DNA from: Bradyrhizobium diazoefficiens
GTDB taxonomy: Bacteria > Pseudomonadota > Alphaproteobacteria > Rhizobiales > Xanthobacteraceae
Length of the DNA: 64,000 bases
NCBI RefSeq assembly: GCF_018131185.1
Contig: NZ_JAFCJE010000011.1
Span: 120,807-184,806, forward strand
Direction of reading: 5' to 3'
Positions 1 through 9,264 of this stretch are shown here, one piece after another. The position numbers were made by a program, and so were the translations under genes. Position 1 is the stretch's first letter. Every line of letters starts with the position of its first letter. Under the pieces are notes generated by a model, which searched no databases, was not told the origin of the DNA, and worked only from the letters and a program-made list of their open reading frames with translations.

Positions 1-1795
1 TCGCCGGTGCCGTGAAGGATCCAGTGCTGCGGCGACGGCCCCGCTCGAATACCATGAAACTGTCGAGCGTGTTGTCGGCGAGGCGCGCCGCGCAAGCCGA
101 TCGTTGCAGCTTGCCACTCGTGGTCAGCGGCATCGCCTGCGGGTTCAGCAGAACGATCACGGCCGGATATTCCTGTGCCTGACGCAGTACCGCTTCGCCG
201 ATTGCATGCGCGAGCGCTTCCGGATCGCTGCGCTTGAGCACGGCGCGGCTGAACTCCGCCGCGACGCCGATGGCCTCACGCCCGTCGATCTCGACTGCAA
301 AGGCGGCCACCCGCCCGCTGCGAACGGACTCGACCTCGGCTTCGACAGCCTGCTCGACATCCGTCGGGTAGACGTTCTGCCCGCGAACGATGAGCAGGTC
401 CTTGAGGCGTCCGGCCACGACCAGTGCGCCATCGCGAATGAAACCCACGTCGCCGGTTCGCAGCCAGCGCGTGCCATCCCGCTCCACGAACGCCTGGTGC
501 GTCGCCTCGGGATTGTTCCAGTAGCCGAGCGCGACGCTGGGGCCGGCGACCCAGATCTCTCCGACCTCGTTTGCCCCGGCCGCAGCCGAACCGTCGACCC
601 GCATGATGCGCGTGTCGTGACCTGCAGCGGTTCGACCGCATGCCACGAGATCGGTGCCTGCGCTGGCACTCACAATGCGGCCTGCGGCGAGCTCCGCGGT
701 GTCGAGCGAATACCTGACCGTATCGGCACCGATGTCGCCGGCGGTGACCAGCAGCGTCGCTTCGGCAAGGCCATAGCAAGCCGTCAACGCCCGTTGATCG
801 AACCCGGCTCGCGCAAACCGGTTGCCGAACTTCTCGAGGGTGGTCCGGCGGACAAACTCCGACCCCGAGAATGCGAATTTCCACCGGCTCAAGTCCAATC
901 GACTGATCGTGTCATCCGAAATGCGGTCGGCGCATAGCGAGTACGCAAAGTCGGGGCCACCGCTCATCGTGCCGCCGTGACGATCGATGGCCTCGAGCCA
1001 GCGTCGCGGCCGCTCGAGAAAGTTCCGCGGCGACATCAGGACGCCTGTAAAGCCCGTGAACAACGGATTCAGAAGTCCGCCGATCAGTCCCATGTCGTGA
1101 TAGAGCGGCAGCCAGCTTACAAAGACGTCGTCCGGCGTTCCTCCAGCAGCCGCTTCGATGGCGCGCTCGTTGGCCGCCAGATTGCCATGAGAGACGCAAA
1201 CGCCCTTCGGCCGCGAGGTCGATCCAGATGTGTATTGGAGGAACGCGATGGCATCGGCCGCAAGCCTGGTCTCGCGCCACTCCGCTGCGAGCTCGGGCGG
1301 AATCGCATCCACCGCAACGATTTGCACGTCGCCCAATGCGGGCAGCGTTGCCTCGATGACATCGCGCAGAGCCGTTTCCGACAGGATGAAGCGCGGCGCC
1401 GCATCCCGCAGAATGCCGTTGAGACGCCCTGCATAACGCTCGGGACCGCCCTCGGGCGGATACGCCGGAACGGCGATCACGCCCGAATACAGGCAGGCAT
1501 AAAACGCGACGGCATAATTGATCCCGCTCGGAAGAAGAATTACCGCCCGCTCGCCTGCACCGCCCATCTGCCGCAACCACGCCGCGAGCGCCCTGATCCG
1601 AACGTCGAGCGAAGAATACGTCAGCTCATCCGCGACGCCGTCGCCTTCCAGGAACCGCAACGCCACCTTCTCCGGCTGCAAGGCGGCATGCTCTCGCATG
1701 CGTTCGACGAGGTTGGCTCTATCCATGTTCTCGAATCCCTGTCCGGCCACAAGCCCGAAATCCTCACCGCCCGAATCACGAGTGCTGCCGGTCAT
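1..1795 (-). CDS. Fatty-acyl-AMP ligase domain, N-terminal part of an NRPS/PKS (partial, runs off left edge)
   Basis: The frame stays open from an ATG at 1795 to the window edge (at least 598 codons), so the C-terminus lies outside. It reads as an ANL adenylating enzyme of the fatty-acyl-AMP ligase (FAAL) type: the A3 core with Y-T-S-G-S-T-S-R-P-K-G lies near residues 188-198, SWLPLYHDMGLIGG follows, and the C-terminal lobe has a TGDVGFI/GRLKDLLIVRG segment. FAALs activate a fatty acid as the acyl-adenylate and load it on a carrier protein, often as the first module of a lipopeptide synthetase. The start overlaps the stop of the upstream hydroxylase in an ATGA arrangement, so the genes are probably translationally coupled. 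MbtH, thioesterase, hydroxylase and siderophore receptor neighbours suggest a lipopeptide siderophore. Carrier and condensation domains are inferred, not seen. Confidence 0.85.
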   Translation of the reverse strand, partial: MTGSTRDSGGEDFGLVAGQGFENMDRANLVERMREHAALQPEKVALRFLEGDGVADELTYSSLDVRIRALAAWLRQMGGAGERAVILLPSGINYAVAFYACLYSGVIAVPAYPPEGGPERYAGRLNGILRDAAPRFILSETALRDVIEATLPALGDVQIVAVDAIPPELAAEWRETRLAADAIAFLQYTSGSTSRPKGVCVSHGNLAANERAIEAAAGGTPDDVFVSWLPLYHDMGLIGGLLNPLFTGFTGVLMSPRNFLERPRRWLEAIDRHGGTMSGGPDFAYSLCADRISDDTISRLDLSRWKFAFSGSEFVRRTTLEKFGNRFARAGFDQRALTACYGLAEATLLVTAGDIGADTVRYSLDTAELAAGRIVSASAGTDLVACGRTAAGHDTRIMRVDGSAAAGANEVGEIWVAGPSVALGYWNNPEATHQAFVERDGTRWLRTGDVGFIRDGALVVAGRLKDLLIVRGQNVYPTDVEQAVEAEVESVRSGRVAAFAVEIDGREAIGVAAEFSRAVLKRSDPEALAHAIGEAVLRQAQEYPAVIVLLNPQAMPLTTSGKLQRSACAARLADNTLDSFMVFERGRRRSTGSFTAPA

Positions 1796-2760
1796 CCCTG
1801 CCGATGAGCTTCGGCCATTGCGACGATCACCTTGCGCGGTCCCTTGAATGGAGCGCGCGCATGCGCGGTGAGCATGTTGTCGAGCATCACGACGTCGCCG
1901 GCCTGCCAGGGAAAGCTGATCTTGTGCTTCTCGAGAACTGTCCGGACAATCGACAACGTCTCGTCCTGGATCGTCGAACCATCGCCGTAGAAAACATTGC
2001 GCGGCAGATCGGCTTCGTCATCGACCACATCGAGCAGACTCTCGCGGACTTCCGGCTCGAGATTGGAGACGTGGAACAGATGTGCCTGGTTGAACCAAAC
2101 CCAATCGCCCGTGGCCGGGTGCCGCGCCATACCCTGACAGACCTGGCGCGTACGGAGCTCGCCATCCTCTTTCCACTCGCATTCAATGTCGTGGCGAGCA
2201 CAGTATGTCTCCACTTCCGACCTGGAGTCGGTGCCGAACACTTGCTGCCAGTCGACATCGAGGCCGTTGCCGTAGTTCCGCACATACATCACACCCTTGT
2301 CCGCGAACCGTTCCCGAATGGCTGGCGGCATGTCGCGATAGATGGCGCGGCTGTCGGCGATCGGTGTCTCCCCGCCCTCCAGCGCCGGCTGCATGCAGTA
2401 GAACCATATCTTCATCGGCCAATCGCGGGTGTAGGCCTGCTCGTTATGCAGCGGGATATGCTGATGCGGCGGATATTCCGTGGACGTGTAGACTCCCGAA
2501 GTCACCTGCGAACGCGGCGTCGATCCGAACTCGTAGGTGAGCAGCGGATGACCGAAATCTGCCGCGAAGGCCCGGAACGCGTCGGGACCATCGAGCGAGA
2601 AATCACGGAACACGATGCCGCCGCTGTCGGGAAGGTATCGGTCAATCGTCTGGCGCAGCATGGGAAGGGCTTCGCCGAGCGGCTGCCCGGCCTCACCTGC
2701 CTTGAGCAGCAGGGGCAGGGTTTTGCCTTCAATGAGTGGCTGGACGGAGAACGCGCTCAT
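1792..2760 (-). CDS. TauD/TfdA-family (SyrP-like) Fe(II)/2-oxoglutarate hydroxylase
   Basis: A 322-residue protein of the TauD/TfdA non-haem iron dioxygenase family, in the subgroup of SyrP-like hydroxylases that modify amino acids bound to NRPS carrier domains. The metal-binding H-N-E sits at residues 105-107 inside IPLHNEQAY, followed by EGGETPIADSR, and a distal His lies in TAHARAPF near the C-terminus. The ATG at 2760 is chosen because the protein then begins with a normal TauD N-terminus; an Arg/Ser-rich upstream extension reads like out-of-frame thioesterase. It overlaps the end of the thioesterase gene by 32 bp, and its stop overlaps the next gene's ATG. A likely role is beta-hydroxylation of an NRPS-bound residue such as aspartate, which would supply an iron ligand. 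The substrate is inferred. Confidence 0.82.
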   Translation of the reverse strand: MSAFSVQPLIEGKTLPLLLKAGEAGQPLGEALPMLRQTIDRYLPDSGGIVFRDFSLDGPDAFRAFAADFGHPLLTYEFGSTPRSQVTSGVYTSTEYPPHQHIPLHNEQAYTRDWPMKIWFYCMQPALEGGETPIADSRAIYRDMPPAIRERFADKGVMYVRNYGNGLDVDWQQVFGTDSRSEVETYCARHDIECEWKEDGELRTRQVCQGMARHPATGDWVWFNQAHLFHVSNLEPEVRESLLDVVDDEADLPRNVFYGDGSTIQDETLSIVRTVLEKHKISFPWQAGDVVMLDNMLTAHARAPFKGPRKVIVAMAEAHRQG

Positions 2761-3484
2761 GATCCTCGCTCCGATGCAAATCAATCGATCGACCCGCTTG
2801 CCGGGCCAGCGCCGCACCGATGCGGTCGACCAGCTCGGCTTGCTGCGTGTGAATGAAGAAGTGATGCCCCGGCAGCATATCGAGCGTGAATGACGCCGAG
2901 GTCTCCTTGCGCCAGGCCTCGAGCGCTTCACGGCCGGTCTCGTCGTCCGTTCCGGCGAAGACATGGACGGGGCAAGGAAGCGGACGACGCGGCTGGTAGA
3001 CATAGGCTCCGCACATCAGGAAGTCGGCGCGAAGCACCGGCAGCGCGGATCGCATCAGCTCCGCATTCGACAACGCCTCGTCGGGCGTACCCTGAAGATT
3101 ACGCAGCTGCTGCATCAGCGCCTCGTCGCTCAAGGGCTCGCGCCACTTGCTGCCGTCCCGAACCGCCGGCGCTTCCGCACCCGAGGCAAAGAGAACGGCC
3201 GGTGCCGGCGCGCCGCGGTCGAGCAGGCGATGCGCAAGCTCGAACGCGATCACCGCACCAAGACTGTGCCCAAACAACGCGTAAGGCCTGTCGAGCTGCG
3301 CGCCGAGCTCACCGGCGAGCTGCGCTGCCAATGCACGCGGATCGGTCGTCAGCGGCTCGTCCATCCGCGCGCCGCGCCCGGGCCATTCCACCGGCCGCAC
3401 GTCGATCCATGTCGGCAGAAGCCTTCGCCAGCGCGCATAGAACATGGCACTGCCGCCGGAGTAAGGCAGACAAAGAAGCCGCAT
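2729..3484 (-). CDS. Type II thioesterase (NRPS editing)
   Basis: A 251-residue alpha/beta hydrolase of the NRPS/PKS type II thioesterase family (GrsT/RifR-like). It starts MRLLCLPYSGGSA, has the early motif WPGRG, the nucleophile elbow G-H-S-L-G-A with Ser74, an aspartate in AGTDDE and the catalytic His in the LPGHHFF segment. These enzymes act in trans to remove misprimed or stalled acyl groups from carrier domains. It sits 21 bp after mbtH and overlaps the hydroxylase gene, as expected for a tightly packed NRPS operon. Full family length, no visible defect. Confidence 0.9.
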   Translation of the reverse strand: MRLLCLPYSGGSAMFYARWRRLLPTWIDVRPVEWPGRGARMDEPLTTDPRALAAQLAGELGAQLDRPYALFGHSLGAVIAFELAHRLLDRGAPAPAVLFASGAEAPAVRDGSKWREPLSDEALMQQLRNLQGTPDEALSNAELMRSALPVLRADFLMCGAYVYQPRRPLPCPVHVFAGTDDETGREALEAWRKETSASFTLDMLPGHHFFIHTQQAELVDRIGAALARQAGRSIDLHRSEDHERVLRPATH

Positions 3485-3505
3485 CGAAAGACCAGGCTCC
3501 GCCGA

Positions 3506-3733
3506 CTAGGATGACTGCCGAGGTGCCGCGTCATCCATGAACTTGCGCAAGCTGAGTGGGCGCATGTCGGTCCACACCTGTTCGATGTGATCGAGACATT
3601 CCTTCTTGCTGCCGGTCTTCCCCACCGACTTCCAGCCCACGGGAATCTTCTTGAACGTCGGCCAGATGGAATATTGCTCTTCGTGATTGACGACGACGGT
3701 GAAGGTGACGTCGTCCCTGTCGAACACCATCAT
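3506..3733 (-). CDS. MbtH-family NRPS chaperone
   Basis: A 75-residue protein with the MbtH hallmarks: an N-terminal F-D-R-D-D, the N-H-E-E-Q-Y-S-I-W-P core, the GW pair and a C-terminal SLR. MbtH proteins bind adenylation domains and are needed for their solubility or activity. It is probably the first gene of the operon that continues into thioesterase, hydroxylase and the NRPS. A GAGGG ribosome site lies just upstream of the ATG at 3733. Its presence predicts at least one conventional amino-acid adenylation domain beyond the left edge, because FAALs do not usually need MbtH. Confidence 0.93.
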   Translation of the reverse strand: MMVFDRDDVTFTVVVNHEEQYSIWPTFKKIPVGWKSVGKTGSKKECLDHIEQVWTDMRPLSLRKFMDDAAPRQSS

Positions 3734-4093
3734 GACTCAGTCCCTCTTCGAAAAGCGAAAGCAGAGATGTTTGACTAGGTCAGAAGCAGACGAGGGTCAA
3801 AGCAATATCGACGCCGCATTTTTTAAGAGCTCAAAACTGGCGACAGACGTACACAATGCAACCTCCACGCTTGCGCGCCAACACGCGGGAAAATATCGCT
3901 ATTTCAGGACACGTCGCCGATTGCTGCAATTCTAAGCGCGCCAGCAGGAACTTTTCCGATACGCCGTGATCGCGAGTTTTGTCACGGGTGGCGCTCCATC
4001 GCACCGTGATCAATTGCGACGAATGGCTCATGACGAAACAGTGCCGCCGCGGATCGACCGCGGCGGCATGAATTCCGGCTCTAAGACAGCGAT
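3734..4093. other. Intergenic region upstream of the mbtH operon
   Basis: About 360 bp between the siderophore receptor stop and mbtH. It is more A+T-rich than its surroundings and should hold the mbtH promoter and the receptor terminator. I could not identify a convincing Fur, RirA or Irr box, and the short reading frames here lack a ribosome site or family resemblance. Confidence 0.4.
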
Positions 4094-6454
4094 TCAGAAA
4101 TTGAAGGTGGTAGACACCAAATAGGTCCGAGGCGCACCAAGCGTGATAACACCGCTATATGCCGAAGCCCAGTAGGCTTTGTTTCCGACGTTCTCGATAT
4201 TGGCGCGCACGACGATCGGCTTTCCGTTCCAGGGGGATATAAAGGTATATCGCGCCCCGATGTCGACACGCGTCCATTCGGGCAAGGTCAGCGTATTCGT
4301 GACGTTGACGTATTGCGACCCCGTATAAATGACCCGGCCCGTGAACGTGAGACCACGCACAAACGGCGTATCCCATTCCGCGCCCATATTGACGTTGACG
4401 ACCGGCACGCCGACCGCCTTCTTTCCATCGTTGGTCCCGCCTTGGGTCTGCTCCTGTACACCGTCAATCAGCGCAATACCGCCGAGAAGGCGGATATCGG
4501 GCGTGATCTCGCCGAACACGTTGATTTCCGCGCCCCGATTGCGTTGTCTGCCGTTGAGTTGCTGGGTTGCGGAAACGCCAGAGCCCACAGTGATGATGCC
4601 GGGCTGACTAATGTCGAAAAAGCTTAGGGTGGTCGTTAATCGACCTGCGTCGATCTTAATGCCGCCCTCAACCTGCTTTGTCTGGGCTGGAGGGAACACG
4701 GTGCCACGATTTGCAAAAGTTCCGCCTACCACTGCGGGCGTTTGGAGACCTTCAATGTAGTTTGCATAGAGTGAGATGTTTTCGACTGGCTTGACGAGGA
4801 GCGCGTATGCTGGACTCCAGATGGAAGTGTCTTGCTCCGGCCGGCTCAACGTAGACGAAAGGAAATTGGTTACCTCGGCTCCGGCCGTCTGGCGACGAAC
4901 GCCAACCGTGAATTGGACGCGCTTGTTCCAAAGCGACATCGTGTCCGAAATTCCAACGCTCTTGAGATTGACATTCGTCCACTGATCAGCCGCAAGATTG
5001 TTCAGCGCTGGTTGCGGAATATTTGTTGGTTCGTTGTAAAGGTTCCAGTAGATGAGATTATTAGCTGGAAGTGCGCTACGATTCCAAACCTGCTGCCGAT
5101 AGGTTCGGTCGTTGATTGAGTAGTTGACGTTCACCGCGTGATTGAGGGGCCCAGTGTCAATGTTGGCCCGAACACCGGCTTCCCCGGCGAGCGTTTCAAA
5201 CGTTTCCTTACCCCGTATTGGCTGAGAAGACAGGCCTCCCAGTTGCGGGACACTGGGTGGCGCGCTCAAATTCGTAATAATCGGCGACGGGTAAGTGTAG
5301 TTGATATTGCTGTCGTGATAACCGAACGCTGCATAGGCTGTCGCCCAGTCAGTAATATCGACTTCACTGCGCGCGGTGGTGAAGAAATCTGTTGGGGCGT
5401 AATAGGCCCAAGGGACCTGGAAATTCAACCCGGCTTTCGGCGGCGGGGGAATGACTGTCGTGGTGGCCGGAACTGAAAAGAAGCGCAGCGGCGGATTCAG
5501 ATTATCGGCCTGGTAGCCAATATCGACTGCAGCGCGCACGCGCTCGCCGCGGTAATCGAGACCTAGAACCGCGTTGCCGAATTCATCGGTCTGACGGTTC
5601 CAGGGCGTATTGCCATTCGAGTAGGTGCTGTTCAGCCGAACACCCCACTCTTTGTGCTCACCGTAGCGACGGCTAACGTCTATATTCTCGCCAAACTGCG
5701 ATTTTGAGACGTAGGTTGCCGTGAGCTGCGTAATGTCGATGTCGGGCGCGTGCTTGGTGATCAGATTGACGCTTCCGCCGACCGCACCACCGCTCGCAAC
5801 GCCAGTGCCACCGGTCGTCATGCCGTTGAGCAACGCGCTCGGGCCCTTCAGCACTTCAACGCGCTCCACGTAATTTGCGCCCGAAGAATAATATGGAGCG
5901 ATTCCGTAGAGGCCATTCAGCCCATAGTCGCCGCTGTCGTAATAGAAGCCGCGGATAAACAGACTGTCCGCGCCACCGCCTGCCGCCTGGACGACGCGAA
6001 CCGAGGGATCATTCGCCAGGACGTCGCGGATGGTGCGCGCCTGCTGGTTCTGTATCAGCTCCGCCGTATAGCTGGTCTGGTTGAACGGCGTGTTCATGAC
6101 GCCGCGATTGCCGAGAAGACCCAGGCTTCCGCCTGTTGCGACCTGGCCGCCTGCATAGGCGGGTGGCACCGTGCCGATGGTACCGGTCGAGGGCACCACA
6201 TAGGGAACGGGTGCCGCCTGGCGCGGAGCCGCCGCGGCGACGGATCGCTGTCCTCGCGAGGCGCGGGTCGACTGCGATCTCTGGATCGGCTGACGAACTC
6301 TCGGCCTGGGAGCATCGACGGTCACCGGCGGCAAATTCGTTTGCGCAAGCGCCTGCTGAAATTCACCCGAGGGTTCCAGCGACAGCGCGAGATAGCTCAC
6401 CGCTCCCAGCGATAGCGTCCGCACGATTTTCCTGGTCGAGAGTTCACGCCTCAT
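4094..6454 (-). CDS. TonB-dependent siderophore receptor
   Basis: A 786-residue outer-membrane receptor. The N-terminus (MRRELSTRKIVRTLSLGAVSYLALS) is a signal peptide ending near QQALAQ; a Pro/Arg/Ala-rich linker of about 80 residues follows. The plug domain has NQTSYTAELIQNQQ, VRVVQAAGGGADSLFIRGF and VERVEVLKGPSALLNG, typical of the siderophore-receptor subfamily, and the beta-barrel ends with a terminal Phe (STTFNF). The ATG at 6454 was chosen over an upstream TTG at 6484 because it starts the basic signal sequence directly. It lies upstream of the mbtH operon on the same strand and is probably the uptake receptor for the ferric form of its product. The exact ligand cannot be read from the sequence. 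Confidence 0.92.
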   Translation of the reverse strand: MRRELSTRKIVRTLSLGAVSYLALSLEPSGEFQQALAQTNLPPVTVDAPRPRVRQPIQRSQSTRASRGQRSVAAAAPRQAAPVPYVVPSTGTIGTVPPAYAGGQVATGGSLGLLGNRGVMNTPFNQTSYTAELIQNQQARTIRDVLANDPSVRVVQAAGGGADSLFIRGFYYDSGDYGLNGLYGIAPYYSSGANYVERVEVLKGPSALLNGMTTGGTGVASGGAVGGSVNLITKHAPDIDITQLTATYVSKSQFGENIDVSRRYGEHKEWGVRLNSTYSNGNTPWNRQTDEFGNAVLGLDYRGERVRAAVDIGYQADNLNPPLRFFSVPATTTVIPPPPKAGLNFQVPWAYYAPTDFFTTARSEVDITDWATAYAAFGYHDSNINYTYPSPIITNLSAPPSVPQLGGLSSQPIRGKETFETLAGEAGVRANIDTGPLNHAVNVNYSINDRTYRQQVWNRSALPANNLIYWNLYNEPTNIPQPALNNLAADQWTNVNLKSVGISDTMSLWNKRVQFTVGVRRQTAGAEVTNFLSSTLSRPEQDTSIWSPAYALLVKPVENISLYANYIEGLQTPAVVGGTFANRGTVFPPAQTKQVEGGIKIDAGRLTTTLSFFDISQPGIITVGSGVSATQQLNGRQRNRGAEINVFGEITPDIRLLGGIALIDGVQEQTQGGTNDGKKAVGVPVVNVNMGAEWDTPFVRGLTFTGRVIYTGSQYVNVTNTLTLPEWTRVDIGARYTFISPWNGKPIVVRANIENVGNKAYWASAYSGVITLGAPRTYLVSTTFNF

Positions 6455-6533
6455 TCCTGCACCCCAATTTCCACTCGCAAGCAAGTCCCCACGCTTCCTA
6501 ACATGCGAGGGTGCTGCGAGAAGGAATTGAGAA

Positions 6534-6549
6534 CTAGAAATTATCTAAG
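6534..6549 (-). promoter_or_regulatory. Possible Irr-type iron-responsive box
   Basis: The dyad CTAGAAATTATCTAAG lies about 80 bp upstream of the siderophore receptor start. TAGA and TCTA arms resemble the rhizobial iron control element bound by Irr, but the match is imperfect and made by eye. Position and neighbour gene are the main support. Confidence 0.3.
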
Positions 6550-6728
6550 GTTGCACGACAAACCGTCGCGATTGGAGGATCGATCTTCATTCCAATTGCG
6601 TCATCCGATTTTTAGTTCTTCTATTTTGTAATCGTTCTAATCGTCGAGCCGCATACGGCACGTCGACGACACTTTGCGTCAAACCGGCGGCGAGCTCCCA
6701 TGGCCTGGACTGGCAGCTTCCACGCCCG

Positions 6729-8537
6729 TCAGGCTTCCCGATAGAGTCGAACGACGATGTCATTTGGAAACAGCACGTTGGCCGAGTCGGCCCGTGATCG
6801 CCACAAGACGATTCCGTCGACAGGTGCCGGCATCGGAAGCTCGCACTCGGCAAAGCTCGCCACAATCTGCAGCGTCTCGCCGCCACCCGTCCGCCAGCGG
6901 ATATCGAGACCGCCATTCTGAATCGTTCCGCGCGCGGCTGAGACAAATCCCTCCTTGATCAGCGGAATGATCTTTTCCCGCCGAATCCTCAGCAGCTCGG
7001 CCGTCAGCGCCCGAAATTCGGATGCGCTGTCGATGCCCGCCCAGTTCAGCTTGGAAGCGAGGAATGTTCGATCGTCACAAGGATCCGGAATCCGGGCGCG
7101 CAACTCCGGCGTCGAGAACGCCTTGAAATGCGCGAACTCCCTGCGCCGGCCCTCGCGCGTCAGATCCGCCGCCTCGCCGGACCAGTCCGCAAAGAACAGA
7201 AATGGTGTGTCGGCGGCTGCCTCCTCTCCCATGAACAGCATCGGGACGTGAGGATTGAGCAAAACGAGCGCAAGAGCCTGCCTGAGCTTTTCGGAACTGA
7301 CCAGCACCGATAGCCGCTCTCCCAGCGCGCGATTGCCGATCTGGTCGTGGTTCTGGGCGAAGAAGATCGTGGCCTCCGGCGGCAGGTGCGCACTCGGCTC
7401 TCCGCGCGGAGCATCGTGCAGCGGAAAGACCTCGCCCTGATAGGCAAAGCCCTCGGTGAGGGAGCGCGCAAGATGGTCGAGCGGCTTGTCTGCGAAGGCG
7501 CGGTAATATCCCTCGTTCTCTCCCGTCAGCAGCACGTGGAGCGCATTGTGGAAATCGTCACCCCACTGCGCATCGTAGTGCGCGACCCGGCCCTGCCGGC
7601 GATCGAGAAGGTGCACCTGGTTGGCCTCGTTCTCCAGCATCAGATGCACGCGCCGGCCTGCCAGTTGGCCGCGCACGGTCTCTGCCAGCTCGATGAGAAA
7701 ATGACGTTCGGAATCGTCCTTCAAGGCATGCACCGCGTCGAGACGAAGTCCGTCGAAGCCGTAGTCGCGAAGCCACATGAGCGCGTTTTCGATCAGGAAC
7801 TCGCGCACGAACGCGCCATCACGGCCCTCGAGGTTGACGGCAGGGCCCCAACCCGTGGCATGGCGCTTGGTGAAGAAGTTCTCGGCATAGCTGTGCAGAT
7901 AGTTCAGTTGCGGCCCGAAATGGTTATAGACGACGTCGGGATAGACCATGATGTCGAGGGCGTGCGCAGCGCGCAGCAACCGTTTGAGATCCTCCGGTCG
8001 GCCGTAGCGTGCATTCGGCGCGTTCAGCAGAACGCCATCGTAACCCCAATTGTGCCGGCCCGGGACATCGTTGAGCGGCATCAGCTCGATCGCGGTGATG
8101 CCGAGATCGCGCAGATAGGGCAACCTTTTCTCGACGCCGGCATAGGTACCCTCCTCGCTGAAGGCACCGACATGCAGCTCGTAGATAACGGCTTCCGGCC
8201 ACGGGCGGCCCGGGTATAGAATCGGGTCCCGCAATAGCGCCGTGTCGATCACTTCACTGGGCTGACCAACATCGTCAGGCTGGAAACGGGAGGCAGGATC
8301 GGGAACGGTCAGATCGCAGTCGATCCTGAACTGGTAGCGCGTCCCGGCACGTGCGGTCGGACTGAGCAACTGATGCCACCCCTCATCGTCGCGAGGCATG
8401 GAGCGTGGCGGCTGGCCGACTTCGAGTAATTCGACAGACCGAGCGGTCGGCGCCCAGAGATTGAACGAGACCCCGTGGTCGATGATTTGAGGACCATGAC
8501 GCCGGGCCTGTTCGGCTATTCCCAGTCTTTGATTCAA
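6729..8537 (-). CDS. treZ: Malto-oligosyltrehalose trehalohydrolase
   Basis: A 602-residue GH13 enzyme that releases trehalose from maltooligosyl-trehalose (EC 3.2.1.141). An N-terminal CBM48-like domain (VSFNLWAPTARSVELLE) is followed by the (beta/alpha)8 barrel with YELHVGAFSEEGTY, catalytic Asp in GLRLDAVHAL, catalytic Glu in LMLENEANQ and the transition-state HD in AQNHDQIGNR. The start appears to be TTG at 8537, preceded by a purine-rich GAGCAGG. TreZ normally needs TreY, which makes the maltooligosyl-trehalose; treY is not in this window. The debranching gene glgX lies about 730 bp away on the other strand, a common glycogen-to-trehalose grouping. Confidence 0.93.
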   Translation of the reverse strand: MNQRLGIAEQARRHGPQIIDHGVSFNLWAPTARSVELLEVGQPPRSMPRDDEGWHQLLSPTARAGTRYQFRIDCDLTVPDPASRFQPDDVGQPSEVIDTALLRDPILYPGRPWPEAVIYELHVGAFSEEGTYAGVEKRLPYLRDLGITAIELMPLNDVPGRHNWGYDGVLLNAPNARYGRPEDLKRLLRAAHALDIMVYPDVVYNHFGPQLNYLHSYAENFFTKRHATGWGPAVNLEGRDGAFVREFLIENALMWLRDYGFDGLRLDAVHALKDDSERHFLIELAETVRGQLAGRRVHLMLENEANQVHLLDRRQGRVAHYDAQWGDDFHNALHVLLTGENEGYYRAFADKPLDHLARSLTEGFAYQGEVFPLHDAPRGEPSAHLPPEATIFFAQNHDQIGNRALGERLSVLVSSEKLRQALALVLLNPHVPMLFMGEEAAADTPFLFFADWSGEAADLTREGRRREFAHFKAFSTPELRARIPDPCDDRTFLASKLNWAGIDSASEFRALTAELLRIRREKIIPLIKEGFVSAARGTIQNGGLDIRWRTGGGETLQIVASFAECELPMPAPVDGIVLWRSRADSANVLFPNDIVVRLYREA

Positions 8538-8958
8538 CCTGCTCGCCTTTCGCCTGCATGCTTTGACATTCTCCGGCAGGCTCTATTTCACGATCGCCTT
8601 AAGCATGCTCAGCACGGGAAAGCTGAGATGCACGCATTCGTTCCTCGAAGACGGCATCGGATTGGGGGTTGGGAGCTGTGTGCACTTTTGGACCGAAGCT
8701 GGAAGAAAGCCTCCTCGGTGGCACAACTTGGGGAAGTCCTGGCCTGGCGTTCTCGACCTCCGGCATGAATGACCGCTCGATCACATGCGGTGGGCCACCA
8801 TCGGCCGGGCCTTCGGTCGGGTGGATTCAGCGAGCTCATACGAAGCCTGTACCAGGTATCGATCCAGGAAACATAAGCGCGCCTCCGTGCATTCGGCAGG
8901 CTGTTCTGGAACAGAACGGCCGGCCCGGCGGTTGCTCCAACAGACAGGAGTCATCCCC
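8538..8958. other. Intergenic region between treZ and the DUF3606 gene
   Basis: About 420 bp separating divergent genes. It should carry promoters in both directions. I see no convincing coding frame or structured RNA in it. Confidence 0.4.
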
Positions 8959-9186
8959 ATGCAGCGCGCTAAACGGCCGCCGATCCGCAATAAGCTGGAC
9001 CTGACCGATCGGGCTCAGGTGCGCCTGGTCAAGAAGCGACTGCGTCTTTCCGACGCCGAGCTGACCGCGATCGTTGGTCGAATCGGCAACTCCATTTCGG
9101 CAATCAACAAGGAAGCCGAGCAGCAAAGGGCCCGGGCGCTGACGCCGTCGGCCGATGCGTCTGCTGCCGCGGTGATCCCCCCGTAG
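8959..9186 (+). CDS. DUF3606 small protein
   Basis: A 75-residue protein. The central segment NKLDLTDRAQVRLVKKRL followed by LSDAELTAIVGRIGNSIS is the signature of DUF3606, a short family of unknown function common in Rhizobiales. It is predicted cytoplasmic and basic in its first half. The ATG at 8959 is supported by AGGAG eight bases upstream; a longer reading frame begins further upstream but encodes no family sequence. It ends 78 bp before glgX on the same strand, so the two may be co-transcribed. Function unknown. Confidence 0.85.
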   Translation: MQRAKRPPIRNKLDLTDRAQVRLVKKRLRLSDAELTAIVGRIGNSISAINKEAEQQRARALTPSADASAAAVIPP

Positions 9187-9264
9187 CCGCCACGGACCAA
9201 GCGGTTGGCGAAGCCGCGACAATCGCGCCGGCGTCCTGACGGACTCAATTCCTGGGGGAAAGAC

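Noticed and set aside
104..1807. Long plus-strand reading frames (277 and 276 codons)
   Set aside because: They are antisense to the continuous FAAL frame, which shows all ANL motifs; the plus-strand proteins have no recognisable domain.
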